NCBI RefSeq assembly: GCF_000004195.4
Contig: NC_030679.2
Span: forward strand, 14,316,712-14,380,711
Length of the DNA stretch: 64,000 nt
Direction of reading: 5' to 3'
Source: Xenopus tropicalis
Taxonomy: Eukaryota > Chordata > Amphibia > Anura > Pipidae
The notes under the pieces were generated by a model. The model was not told where the DNA came from and did not search any database. It saw only the letters and a list, made by a program, of their open reading frames with translations. This document shows positions 25,440 through 38,138 of the stretch, one piece after another. Position 1 is the first letter of the stretch; the number at the start of each line of letters is the position of its first letter. The position numbers were made by a program, and so were the translations under genes.

Positions 25440-28400
25440 GTATATTCCTATCTGCTGAACAATGCAGTTATATAGGCATACAGCCATAGCAGCAGTGTAC
25501 ATTCCTATCTGCTGAACAATTCAGTTATATAGGCATACAGTCATAGCTGCACTTTACATTCCAATCTGCTGAACAATGCAGTTATATAGGCATACAGCCA
25601 TAGCTGCACTTTACATTCCAATCTGCTGAACAATGCAGTTATATAGGCCTAGAGCCATAGCTGCACTGTACATTCCAATCTGCTAAACAATGCAGTTATA
25701 TAGGCATACAGCCATAGCTGCAATGTAAATTCCAATCTGCTGAACAATGCAGTTATATAGGCATACAGCCATAGCTGCACTGTACATTCCAATCTGCTGA
25801 ACAATGCAGTTATATAGCCATACGGCCATAGCTGCACTGTACATTCCAATCTGCTGACAATGCAGTTATATAGGCATACAGCCATAGCTGCACTGTATAT
25901 TCCAATCTGCTGACATTGCAGTTATATAGGCATACAGCCATAGCTGCACTGTACATTCCAATCTGCTGAACAATGCAATAATATAGGCATACAGCTATAG
26001 CTGCACTGTACATTCCAATCTGCTGAACAATGCAGTTATATAGGCATACGGCCGCAGCTGCACTGTACATTCCAATCTGCTGAACAATGCAGTTATATAG
26101 GCATACGGCCACAGCTGCACTGTACATTCCAATCTGCTGAGCAATGCAGTTATATAGGCATACGGCCGCAGCTGCACTATACATTCGAATCTGCTGAACA
26201 ATGCAGTTATATAGGTATACAGCCATAGCTGCACTGTACATTCCAATCTGCTGAACAATGCAGTTATATAGGCATACAGCCATAGCTGCACTGTACATTC
26301 CAATCTGCTGAACAATGCAGTTATATAGCCATACGGCCATAGCTGCACTGTACATTCCAATCTGCTGACAATGCAGTTATATAGGCATACAGCCATAGCT
26401 GCACTGTATATTCCAATCTGCTGACATTGCAGTTATATAGGCATACAGCCATAGCTGCACTGTACATTCCAATCTGCTGAACAATGCAATAATATAGGCA
26501 TACAGCTATAGCTGCACTGTACATTCCAATCTGCTGAACAATGCAGTTATATAGGCATACGGCCGCAGCTGCACTGTACATTCCAATCTGCTGAACAATG
26601 CAGTTATATAGGCATACGGCCACAGCTGCACTGTACATTCCAATCTGCTGAGCAATGCAGTTATATAGGCATACGGCCGCAGCTGCACTATACATTCGAA
26701 TCTGCTGAACAATGCAGTTATATAGGTATACAGCCATAGCTGCACTGTACATTCCAATCTGCTGAACAATGTAGTTATATAGGCATGCAGCCACAGCTGC
26801 ACTGTACATTCCAATCTGCTAAACAATGCAGTTATATAGTCATACAGCCATAGCTGCACTGTATATTCCTATCTGCTGAACAATGCAGTTATATAGGCTT
26901 ACAGCCATAGCAGCACTGTACATTCCTATCTGCTGAACAATGCAGTTATATAGGCATACAGCCATAGCTGCACTTTACATTCCAATCTGCTGAACAATGC
27001 AGTTATATAGGCCTAGAGCCATACCTGCACTGTACATTCCAATCTGCTAAACAATGCAGTTATATAGGCATACAGCCATAGCTGCAATGTAAATTCCAAT
27101 CTGCTGAACAATGCAGTTATATAGACATACAGCCATAGCTGCACTGTACATTCCAATCTGCTGAACAATGCAGTTATATAGCCATACGGCCATAGCTGCA
27201 CTGTACATTCCAATCTGCTGACAATGCAGTTATATAGGCATACAGCCATAGCTGCACTGTACATTCCAATCTGCTGAACAATGCAATAATATAGGCATAC
27301 AGCCATAGCTGCACTGCACATTCCAATCTGCTGACAATACAGTTATATAGGCAAACAGCCATAGCTGCACTGTACATTCCAATCTGCTGAACAATGCAGT
27401 TATATAGGCATACAGCCGCAGCTGCACTGTATATTCCAAACGGCTGACAATGCAGTTATATTGGCATACAGCCATAGCTGCACTTTACATTCCAATCTGC
27501 TGAACAATGCAGTTATATAGGCATACAGTCATAGCTGCACTTTACATTCCAATCTGCTGAACAATGCAGTTATATAGGCATACAGCCATAGCTGCACTTT
27601 ACATTCCAATCTGCTGAACAATGCAGTTATATAGGCCTAGAGCCATAGCTGCACTGTACATTCCAATCTGCTAAACAATGCAGTTATATAGGCATACAGC
27701 CATAGCTGCAATGTAAATTCCAATCTGCTGAACAATGCAGTTATATAGGCATACAGCCATAGCTGCACTGTACATTCCAATCTGCTGAACAATGCAGTTA
27801 TATAGCCATACGGCCATAGCTGCACTGTACATTCCAATCTGCTGACAATGCAGTTATATAGGCATACAGCCATAGCTGCACTGTATATTCCAATCTGCTG
27901 ACATTGCAGTTATATAGGCATACAGCCATAGCTGCACTGTACATTCCAATCTGCTGAACAATGCAATAATATAGGCATGCAGCCACAGCTGCACTGTACA
28001 TTCCAATCTGCTGAACAATGCAGTTATATAGTCATACAGCCATAGCTGCACTGTATATTCCTATCTGCTGAACAATGCAGTTATATAGGCATACAGCCAT
28101 AGCAGCAGTGTACATTCCTATCTGCTGAACAATTCAGTTATATAGGCATACAGTCATAGCTGCACTTTACATTCCAATCTGCTGAACAATGCAGTTATAT
28201 AGGCATACAGCCATAGCTGCACTTTACATTCCAATCTGCTGAACAATGCAGTTATATAGGCCTAGAGCCATAGCTGCACTGTACATTCCAATCTGCTAAA
28301 CAATGCAGTTATATAGGCATACAGCCATAGCTGCAATGTAAATTCCAATCTGCTGAACAATGCAGTTATATAGGCATACAGCCATAGCTGCACTGTACAT

Positions 28401-30100
28401 TCCAATCTGCTGAACAATGCAGTTATATAGCCATACGGCCATAGCTGCACTGTACATTCCAATCTGCTGACAATGCAGTTATATAGGCATACAGCCATAG
28501 CTGCACTGTATATTCCAATCTGCTGACATTGCAGTTATATAGGCATACAGCCATAGCTGCACTGTACATTCCAATCTGCTGAACAATGCAATAATATAGG
28601 CATACAGCTATAGCTGCACTGTACATTCCAATCTGCTGAACAATGCAGTTATATAGGCATATGGCCGCAGCTGCACTGTACATTCCAATCTGCTGAACAA
28701 TGCAGTTATATAGGCATACGGCCACAGCTGCACTGTACATTCCAATCTGCTGAGCAATGCAGTTATATAGGCATACGGCCGCAGCTGCACTATACATTCG
28801 AATCTGCTGAACAATGCAGTTATATAGGTATACAGCCATAGCTGCACTGTACATTCCAATCTGCTGAACAATGCAGTTATATAGGCATACAGCCATAGCT
28901 GCACTGTACATTCCAATCTGCTGAACAATGCAGTTATATAGCCATACGGCCATAGCTGCACTGTACATTCCAATCTGCTGACAATGCAGTTATATAGGCA
29001 TACAGCCATAGCTGCACTGTATATTCCAATCTGCTGACATTGCAGTTATATAGGCATACAGCCATAGCTGCACTGTACATTCCAATCTGCTGAACAATGC
29101 AATAATATAGGCATACAGCTATAGCTGCACTGTACATTCCAATCTGCTGAACAATGCAGTTATATAGGCATACGGCCGCAGCTGCACTGTACATTCCAAT
29201 CTGCTGAACAATGCAGTTATATAGGCATACGGCCACAGCTGCACTGTACATTCCAATCTGCTGAGCAATGCAGTTATATAGGCATACGGCCGCAGCTGCA
29301 CTATACATTCGAATCTGCTGAACAATGCAGTTATATAGGTATACAGCCATAGCTGCACTGTACATTCCAATCTGCTGAACAATGTAGTTATATAGGCATG
29401 CAGCCACAGCTGCACTGTACATTCCAATCTGCTAAACAATGCAGTTATATAGTCATACAGCCATAGCTGCACTGTATATTCCTATCTGCTGAACAATGCA
29501 GTTATATAGGCTTACAGCCATAGCAGCACTGTACATTCCTATCTGCTGAACAATGCAGTTATATAGGCATACAGCCATAGCTGCACTTTACATTCCAATC
29601 TGCTGAACAATGCAGTTATATAGGCCTAGAGCCATACCTGCACTGTACATTCCAATCTGCTAAACAATGCAGTTATATAGGCATACAGCCATAGCTGCAA
29701 TGTAAATTCCAATCTGCTGAACAATGCAGTTATATAGGCATACAGCCATAGCTGCACTGTACATTCCAATCTGCTGAACAATGCAGTTATATAGCCATAC
29801 GGCCATAGCTGCACTGTACATTCCAATCTGCTGACAATGCAGTTATATAGGCATACAGCCATAGCTGCACTGTACATTCCAATCTGCTGAACAATGCAAT
29901 AATATAGGCATACAGCCATAGCTGCACTGCACATTCCAATCTGCTGACAATACAGTTATATAGGCAAACAGCCATAGCTGCACTGTACATTCCAATCTGC
30001 TGAACAATGCAGTTATATAGGCATACAGCCGCAGCTGCACTGTATATTCCAAACGGCTGACAATGCAGTTATATTGGCATACAGCCATAGCTGCACTGTA
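25440..30100. repeat. Higher-order repeat, period 2,613 bp (46 monomers)
   Basis: Rare variants are displaced by exactly 2,613 bp: AGCAGCAGTG at 25,488 and 28,101; GGCCTAGAGCCATACCTG near 27,010 and 29,623; CGGCTGACAATG at 27,441 and 30,054. A 511-bp (nine-monomer) duplication is nested within (25.81-26.36 kb versus 26.32-26.81 kb). Confidence 0.85.
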
Positions 30101-31330
30101 CATTCCAATCTGCTGAACAATGCAGTTATATAGGCATACAGCCGCAGCTGCACTGTACATTCCAATCTGCTGAACAATGCAGTTATATAGGCATATAGCC
30201 GCAGCTGCTCTGTACATTCCAATCTGCTGAACAATGCAGTTATATAGGCATACAGCCATAGCTGCACTGTACATTCCAATCTGCTGACAATGCAGTTATA
30301 TAGGCATACAGCCATAGCTGCACTGTACATTCCAATCTTCTGACAATGCAGTTATATAGGCATACAGCCGCAGCTGCACTGTACATTCCAATCTGCTGAC
30401 AATGCAGTTATATAGGCATACAGCCATAGCTGCACTGTACATTCCAATCTGCTGAACAATGCAGTTATATAGCCATACAGCCATAGCTGCACTGTACATT
30501 CCAATCTGCTGAGGGGAACAATGCTGTTATATAGGCATACGGCCATAGCTGCACCGTACATTCCAATCTGCTGAACAATGCAGTTATATAGGCATACAGC
30601 CATAGCTGCACTGTACATTCCGATTTGCTGAACAATGCAGTTATATAAGCATACAGCCATAGCTACACTGTACATTCCAATCTGCTGACAATGCAGTTAT
30701 ATAGGCATACGGCCATAGCTGCACTGTAGATTCCGATCTGCTGAACAATGCTGTTATATAGGCATACGGCCATAACTGCACTGTACATTCCAATCTCCTT
30801 AACAATGCAGTTATATAGGCATACAGCCATAGCTGCACTGTATATTCCAATCTGCTGAACAATGCAGTTATATAGGCAAACAGCCATTGCTGCACTGTAC
30901 ATTCCTATCTGCTGAACAATGCAGTTATATAGACATACAGCCATAGCTGCACTGTATATTACAATCTGCTGACAATGCAGTTATCTAGAAATACAGCCAT
31001 AGCTGCACTGTACATTCCAATCTGCTGAACAATGCAGTTATATAGGCATACAGCCATAGCTGCACTGCACATTCCGATCTGCTGAACAATGAAGTTATAT
31101 AGGCATACGGCCATAGCTGCACTGCACATTCCAATCTGCTGAACAATGCAGTTATATAGGCATACGGCCATAGCTTCACTATACATTCCAATCTGCTGAA
31201 CAATGCAGTTATATAGGCATACGGCCATAGCTGCACTGTATATTCCAATCTGCTGAACAATGCAGTGATATAGGCATACAGCCGCAGCTACACTGTACAT
31301 TCCAATCTCCTGAACAATGCAGTTATATAG

Positions 31331-32165
31331 TTATGCACTTTTGTAGAAATAATATAAACGCAAACTATCTACTGAATGGTAGTGTGTTGGGGGTATCCTT
31401 AATGGAGAAGGATCTAGGGGTTTTTGTTGATAACAAGTTGTCTAATGCCAGGCAGTGTCATTCTGTGGCTACTAAAGCAAATAAAGTGCTGTCTTGTATA
31501 AAAAAGGGCATTGACTCAAGGGATGAGAACATAATTTTGCCCCTTTATAGGTCCCTGGTAAGGCCTCACCTTGAGTATGGGGGCAGTTTTGGGCTCCAGT
31601 CCTTAAGAGGCATATTAATGAGCTGGAGAGAGTGCAGAGACGTGCAACTAAACTGGTTAAGGGGATGGAAGATTTAAGCTATGAGGTTAGACTGTCGAGG
31701 TTGAGGTTGTTTTCTCTGGAAAAGAGGCGCTTGCGAGGGGACATGATTACTCTGTACAAGTACATTAGAGGGGATTATAGGCAGTTGGGGGATGTTCTTT
31801 TTTCCCATAAAAACAATCAGCGCACCAGAGGTCACCCCTTTAGATTAGAGGAACGGAGCTTCCATTTGAAGCAGCGTAGGTGGTTTTTCACGGTGAGGGC
31901 AGTGAGGTTGGGGAATGCCCTTCCTAGTGATGTGGTAATGGCAGATTCTGTTAATGCCTTTAAGAGGGGCCTGGATGAGTTCTTGATCAATCAGAATATC
32001 CAAGGCTATTGTGATACTAATATCTACAGTTTGTACTAGTTGTTGTATTTATAGTTTATGTATGTGAGTGTATAGATTGGTAGGTGTGGGTTAGGTGTGC
32101 TGGGTTTACTTGGATGGGTTGAACTTGATGGACACTGGTCTTTTTTCAACCCTATGTAACTATGT
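31331..32165 (+). pseudogene. CR1/L2-type LINE, 3' end of the reverse-transcriptase ORF plus 3' tail
   Basis: This fragment abuts the satellite directly. It encodes the region after the RT catalytic core: [65 protein letters not shown], then [17 protein letters not shown] and [12 protein letters not shown], ending at a TAG at 32,037-32,039. These are the hallmark C-terminal blocks of CR1/L2-clade ORF2. A one-base gain in a G-run near 31,579-31,583 shifts the frame after HLEY, so it cannot be read through. The non-coding tail ends in TTTTTTCAACCCTATGTAAC repeats, typical of these LINEs. It is 5'-truncated and dead. A second, shorter copy sits at 62,337-62,625. Confidence 0.9.
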
Positions 32166-34734
32166 AACTATCTGCACTGGAAACAGTCAGCAGTTTCACT
32201 ACCATAACACTGGTAGGGCAGGGCTTTGGTGGAGTGTATTTTGGGGCTGTGGATAAAACATGTAAATTACACTATAATATTGATGTGTTGTGCCATGATG
32301 GGAGTTGAGAAACTTGCGTCAGGTGGCAGCACCCCCAAAGTTACCTGGGGCAGCAAAAAGCCTCTCCTGGTGACTTTAAGAGCCGAATTTCATGTTTCTC
32401 AACAGGAAATTTAGCTTTGCTAGTGCAGAGAGTGCAATTGCACGTAGAATACGCCACCAAGCCACCCCCTGCAAAAAGTCTTTGGAGGGGCCTGACAGGC
32501 ACCGAAGCATACCCTTCACCCCCTTGCCGCACACAGATGTGAGCAGAAGTGAGTGATGGCGACTTCCCACACAGGGTACACGATCTTTCAGTGGCTATAG
32601 TCTTCTATAGTTACAACACTGCTTGGGTCTATCAAACATAGTTACCTGTGATAGTCAAGTGCTAATTTTAGGCAAATAAGAAGTTTTCATGCTTTGAAAA
32701 GCTGGGGATCTGTATTTCTCAATGCTGCAGGGCTGTGGAAAGAAAGCTAAGCACACAATATTTTACATTTTTAGAAAAACAATACAAAGCATGCATATAT
32801 TATATGGCAAAAGACAGCTCTGTTTCTTAGTTTCACTCCCAGCATGTCATCAAGTGATTCCCACACCCACAAAATACAGCAAATTTCAAGAAATGTTCAG
32901 GTCAGGAATGCTTGCTCCTATGTATGACATTCGGTGGCACCCAAACAAAAAAGGTGCACTCTTGGTCACTGCAAATCATCAATGTTAATTAAAAAACCAG
33001 ATGCATTTCATGCAGAGTTGCACTTAGTATATGCAATGCTATTCAGTGTAGGCCAATGGGTGCTAGGCTTTCCAGCTGAAGCACCTCTTGGAGGTGTAAT
33101 CAGATTGTTGCATCAGCTATTCAGCCATAGGTCCAATATCTAGGGTAGAAAATAAATTTTCAACTAAAATCTCATAAGAAGCAAGCCAGGAGACTCATAC
33201 ATGTTTGCATGAGTCTCACCCAATATCACCCACACCATAGCCGGGACGGGTGCCATACTGTTCACAGGTCGCATTTTTTGGGGAAGAAAAACACCATAAA
33301 TTAGGGGTGGGAAACCCGATCATTCCCCCCATTTTCCCCCAATCTGGGCTCTTTTAGCTCACACGTCCAGTGGGGGAGTGCTCTATGCTCTAATGTGGTA
33401 AAAAGGCCATCAATTTAATCAATATTAAAAGCTGTTAAACCTCCAACAGTAGCCTTATGGACAAGTACTAAAATAGATGAAATTTATAGACATCTGGGGA
33501 TCTGCAGTTGGAGTTAACAGAGACTGTGGCTGACTCCATTTAGACTTATTCTATGTGCCTAGTATATGCTGTGTTGAGAAATATGAAACAGGCTTATCTA
33601 TTGACCTAGCTGGACCTTGGTTAATGTCTATAGAATCTTTTAGAGAAAACTGAGGCACACTTGCTGAGTATAAGCTATTGATGATATGAGCATGAAGCAC
33701 AGAAGGATAAGCCTAATAAAAAAGACAGATTTATTTCTTAATTTCAAAGAGTGATCTTATCCAAAGCAGCCTGAGAAAGGAAAATAGAAACATTATTATT
33801 ATAATGGGTTAAACATGCACTGGTACATCACTGGTTCATGCACCTCAGCTTTGCTCTTGTTCCAGGAATTGTCTTCTACCCCAATGTCTCAGGGATGGAC
33901 ATAGAGCATGTGAAGCCAATGCACCTGTACAAGGGCCCTTAATGGCTCAGGGGCCATTAGCAACCCATACAAATCGTGTTTTTTCTGTAAATAATATACT
34001 GGTAGCATGACACCTGAAGGCCCACTAAGGCCTTGGATGATTGTCAGTTCAAGTCCCACATGAAGGTCCACCCTTAGCTTGTGAAATGGGAACAGATATT
34101 GGAAAATATAGGCATCAATCATTCAGCCATAGTTCCAAGAATATCTAGGACAACAAATACACATTCACCCCAAATCTTAACCTAATTAGCCTACAAACTG
34201 GACTTTGGGGTATATTTTGGAGAGCAAATAGCTGCTCTGAAATAGACCTCAGGCTGAACCCTTGTGCCATTGCTCTAAATGAAGAGCAGTGCCTTCCTAC
34301 CACTCCTGTCACCTATTACATTTAGCTGAGAGTGGGTCCTTCTGGTTAGGGTGTCTGGTGGACCCTAGGGCCCACAATATTTACATGAGCATTCCTATTA
34401 CAGGGGAGATCTAGAAGTTACTATGAAAAATAATCTCTTGAAACTTGAGCTCATGAAACTTCTTAGCAAGACAAACTCAGCAGGACATTTCCATTTGTTT
34501 TTTTCTGCTATGTAGGTATCTCTCTGTGTATTTGATTAGAATCACTTCAGTTAAAAGCTGCTCCTTACCGTTACATTCACAGGCGGTGGGGAGGTGGTGG
34601 CCTCTCTGGTTGTATATCTATGGGTTGGTATTACTGTAAACACAGCAGAATGGAAAAAAATAAAATAAAAGCTCTTTCTTGTTTGAAACAGTTTGCGAAT
34701 AAGCATGCAAAGGGCTTGTGAACATTCATTTTTA
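32166..34734. other. Non-coding stretch with weak repeat fragments
   Basis: No exon was recognised on either strand. The segment around 32,300-32,580 looks like part of a dispersed repeat. Two related pieces, at about 33,112-33,175 and 34,118-34,185 (both with ATTCAGCCATAG, then TATCTAGG), suggest an older duplication. Probably intronic. Confidence 0.4.
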
Positions 34735-34790
34735 AAGGGACACTATCATTAAAGTAATAAATTTGCATTAAAAAAATCTGATTTAAACTC
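34735..34790 (+). repeat. Single end of a TTAAAGG-type (T2-like) MITE
   Basis: TTTAAAGGGACACTATCATT is the characteristic end of another TTAA-flanked Xenopus MITE group. No matching inverted end was found nearby, so only a fragment is claimed. Confidence 0.4.
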
Positions 34791-35252
34791 AAACCTATTT
34801 GCATCTTTTCATGGCATCTTTATTTTCTCCCAATCATGTGATTCTTGCTCAGTCTCATCCATAAAGTAGTTGGAAGGTCCCTTGGATATATATGCACTGG
34901 AGCCTGGGCATCACTATGTTTCAGAGCAGAATCAGATATTTTAAGTTATGAAGTTTATCCCTTCCAGAACAAAATAACATGAACATCTCGATACTCTGAA
35001 ACATGGAACTTTGAGGAAGACAACTTAATACCTCTGCAAGTAAAGCTGAAAATTGGTACCACTGGGGCTCCTTAGATCTGAGAACCACGCTTGGTGTGGC
35101 CAAAAGGGTCACCATAATTATGATGGCTTTTTCAAGCAGGGGTTGAGAGTTAATGGAGAAAAAAATACAGAAAAACCAGAGGCTATTTTCACCAACACAT
35201 CTACCGCCACTTTTTGAGGTCGTGCAGGCAAAATATATAAAAGCTTTTGGGC
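34791..35252. other. Non-coding stretch
   Basis: No recognisable gene or element. The minus-strand open frame across 34,921-35,334 has no familiar domain and runs into transposon end sequence, so it is not called as a gene. Confidence 0.4.
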
Positions 35253-35639
35253 CCGATTCACTAAAGTGCGCTAAAAATGATCGCACGCTTTTTTGCGTTA
35301 AATAAGTCGCGATAATTAGCGCGCGATTCACCATAGTATTATCGCGTGCATTAAGTCGTCATTTTCGCATGCAGTATTTCTCGCGCTAGTTTTAACGCAT
35401 GCGTTAATTTCCGCGCTGAAAAGAATACGATCGCATGATTCACTATAACTTAGGCGCGCTAAATATCGCATTCGGCTATGCGAAAATTAACACCTACTAC
35501 AGGCAGGCGAAAAATTATAGAAAAGTACAGTAAATGAGTTTTTGGCAATAAAATATAGACTTACAGTGTTATTTATTCAAGTCTGTGTCTTTTTTCTCAA
35601 TTTCACTAAAGTCTTGGCATGTATGGAATTTCGCTACTA

Positions 35640-35829
35640 ATATACAGTACTACAGCGTAAATATTTAGTCGCCAAAATATACAGTACTATAGCGGTAAAA
35701 ATTTAGTCGCCAAAATATACAGTACAATAGTGGTAAATATTTAGTCGCGATAATATACAGTACTGTAGCGGAGAATATTTTGTCGCGATAATATACAGTA
35801 CTGTAGCGGAGAATACATTACTATGTATA
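35640..35829. repeat. Five tandem copies of a 38-bp unit
   Basis: TATACAGTACT recurs at 35,641, 35,678, 35,716, 35,754 and 35,792, each followed by an AATATTTAGTCGC-like segment. The array belongs to the transposon's subterminal region. Confidence 0.8.
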
Positions 35830-35967
35830 TTTTGGCGATTTTTTTTTGTCTCGATTTCGTAATCTCGCGACTTGCGGACATTTTGTGGCGATTTTGTAAT
35901 CTCGTGACATGTGCGACTTGGGGCCATTTTGTGTCATTGAGCCTGCAGCCACACTACAGAGAGGATC

Positions 35968-36105
35968 ATGCCTGGGGTTTCTTATCTGCTACCAGGGGAG
36001 AGGCGCTATATTATCAGCATGCTCCTGCACTCAGGATATGACCACCCGCCGCTGTGGTCGGACCTGAAGCGTAGGAATTCAGATCTGGTTGCTGAAATTG
36101 CGGAA
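35968..36105 (+). CDS. Candidate first exon of a transposon-carried gene
   Basis: An ATG in the context ATCATGCC opens a frame beginning MPGVSYLLPGERRYI and containing HPPLWSDLKRRNSDLVAEI; it reaches a plausible donor GAAG|GTAATT at 36,105/36,106. The composition (charged, Trp/Leu pattern) resembles a small DNA-binding or accessory protein, but no family is recognised. The likely last exon of the same gene lies at about 53,275-53,779 after the nested insertions. Any exons between were lost or unrecognised, so the gene is presumably non-functional here. Confidence 0.3.
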
Positions 36106-37307
36106 GGTAATTATTGTACTTTATTATGCTTTTACAGTATACGTTCAGTAAAAGGTTTAGCAAGTAATTTGAAGTAAAGGTACAAATGTCAGGGATGATG
36201 AAAGTAACATGAAAGTAACATAGTAGCTAGGGATGTAGCGAACCTCCAAAAAAATGTTCGCGAACTTTCGTCGAAAAGTGCGAACGTTCGCAAACTTTGC
36301 GAACCCCATAGACTTCAATGGGAAGGCGAACTTTAAAACCTAGAAAAGCCATTTCTGGCCAGAAAACTGATTTTAAAGTTGATTAAAGGGTGCCACGACC
36401 TGGACAGTGGCATGCAGGAGGGGGATCTAGGGCAAAAATGTCTCTGAAAAATACGTTGTTGACACAGCGTTGCGTTTTGTGCTGTAAAGGGCAGAAATTA
36501 CACTACATTCCTAAACTTGTGTAATAAACTGCTTTAAAACGTCCGGCGTCTACATGCCAATCAAGTCGTGTAAAGGTTACGGCCGGTTCACACGCAAAGA
36601 CAAAACGCTGCGTTTACTGAACGAAAAAAAACGCAAAAAGCTTTAATGATACCGTCAAGTGAGCGAATAATAGTTTTTACTAGTTGCTTGTCACCTGTAG
36701 GTGGGAATATTTCTGTAGTGGTGTGTTTAGCAGTCACCGTGCTTGTGCGCACGTGCACGGTCAGGCAGAGGTAATTCAATGTACAGTGACGTGAACCAAA
36801 AAACACAGATTCTGCAGTGTGGGCCCAGTTTTGTCCTACTTTATTGATCACCTGTGGTGACCATAAAAGATACGATTTTGCCGCTGTTGCAGAACCCTGA
36901 AAAATCAGGAATGTGTACATTCCTGAAAAATTATGTTTTTTTTGTTGCAGCCACTGAAGCACAGAGGACAGAAAAAATATGTTAGATAAATGTTGAAAAA
37001 GTTTGTATTTTTGTTGTCGCAGCCACTGAAGCCCAGAGGACAGAAAAAATATGTTAGATAAATGGTATCACAACCATGCCCCAGACAGAACCTTTAAAAA
37101 AACGAAGATTGCGTACCAAGCACAGAAGACAGAAAAAATATGTTAGATAAATGGTATCACAACCATGCCCCAGGCAAACCTTTTAAAAAAATGAAGATAG
37201 CGTGCCAAGCACAGAAGACAGAAAAATTCAGGATTTACCTGTCCAAAAAGTTTAAAATTAAGCCAGTAGGATTTGCACCCTAGTTTGTACGGTGGTGGAG
37301 GAGGACG

Positions 37308-38138
37308 TTAAAGGACAGCTGTGTGTGGTGTCAAGCGGCGTGCAGAGAAGGACAGCTGCATGGGGAGTAAGAACAAGTCTTCCGGCGTGCAGTAACCCTG
37401 TGAGATCCATGCCTCATTCATTTTAATAAAGGTCAGGTAATCAACACTTTTGTGACTTAGGCGAGTTCTCTTCTCAGTTACAATCCCTCCTGCTGCACTG
37501 AAGGTCCTTTCTGAGAGGACACTTGAGGCGGGGCAAGACAAGAGATTTATGGCAAATTGTGACAGCTCTGGCCACAGATCAAGCCTGCGCACCCAGTAGT
37601 CCAGGGGTTCATCGCTCCTCAGAGTGTCAATATCTGCAGTTAATGCCAGGTCGAGGCGTTCTCGGAGGGTGGATCCAGAAGGGTCCTGGCGCTGCCTTGG
37701 ACTGAAAAAACTTTGCATGTCTGACGTTACAGAGTGGCCAAAGTGCATTGTCCTTGCAGGTGTGCTTGTGGGAGGATTACCGGCACCTCTGCCCCTGGAA
37801 TGTGGAGTGACATCACCCTTAAAAGCATTGTACAACATGTTTTGCAGGCTGGTTTGGAAATGCAGCATCCTTTCGGACTTGTGGTACGTTGGTAACATTT
37901 CTGCCACTTTATGCTTGTAACGAGGGTCTAGTAGCGTTGCCACCCAGTACAGGTCCTTCTCCTTAAGCCTCTTGATACGGGGGTCCTTCAACAGGCATGA
38001 CAGCATGAAAGACCCCATTCTCACAAGGTTGGATGCAGAGGTATCCATCTCCCCTTCCTCGTTATCAAGGACTACGTCCTCATCCACCACCGTCTCCACC
38101 ACGGAACTATTATTGTTATTTTTAGACAGAATGTGCAA
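37308..38138 (-). pseudogene. hAT transposase, C-terminal part
   Basis: The 276 readable residues contain the end of the RNase-H-like catalytic region (VATLLDPRYKHK, about residues 66-77) and a complete hAT C-terminal dimerisation domain (about 173-245) with LDYWVRRLDLWPELSQ, then SSVLSERTFSAAGGIV and EKRTRLSHKSVDYLTF. This is ZBED/AC-like hAT transposase. The N-terminal BED zinc finger, the DNA-binding region and the first catalytic residues are absent. The frame is closed by TAG just upstream of 38,138, and the DNA beyond is a tandem duplication of this start region. It cannot make an active enzyme, although the dimerisation domain is intact. Confidence 0.9.

Larger units (their letters stand above)
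7915..31330. repeat. 23.4-kb satellite array of a 57-bp monomer (about 410 copies)
   Basis: The monomer (example 13,154-13,210) begins GCAGTTATATAGGCATACAG and exists in a 57-bp form (CTGAACAATG) and a 56-bp form (CTGACAATG). Because 57 is divisible by three and the minus strand lacks stops in two frames, long minus-strand frames appear (for example 14,012-15,928), translating into a 19-residue repeat such as MYSAAMAVCLYNCIVQQIG. They have no signal of selection: frame changes at each 56-bp copy and reading works in two frames alike. Copies between about 13.0 and 21.5 kb are nearly identical; those at 7.9-12 kb and 21.5-31.3 kb carry many base changes (CCGCAGCTGC, ACATCCATAG and similar). The array ends abruptly at a LINE fragment at 31,331. 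It appears to lie inside a glra1 intron. Confidence 0.97.
35253..36227 (+). mobile_element. Left part of a large DNA transposon (Harbinger-like ends)
   Basis: The end reads GGGCCCGATTCACTAAAGTG. Subterminal DNA is dense in GCGATAAT/ATTATCGCG words and contains CGCATGATTCACTATAA, which returns inverted at about 54,478-54,500. Inside are five tandem 38-bp units (from 35,641, each with TATACAGTACT) and a candidate first exon (35,968-36,105). Its continuation was displaced by a hAT element and by the Penelope/chromovirus nest. A similar end, inverted, is at about 57,115-57,152, but flanking bases do not form a clear target duplication with this one, so the true right end is unsettled. Confidence 0.5.

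Noticed and set aside
7915..31330. CRISPR-like regular repeats
   Set aside because: Units are directly tandem with no unique spacers, the DNA is vertebrate, and no cas genes exist.
34921..35334. Minus-strand 137-codon frame
   Set aside because: It has no recognisable family, no splice or start support, and its N-terminal part runs into transposon terminal sequence.
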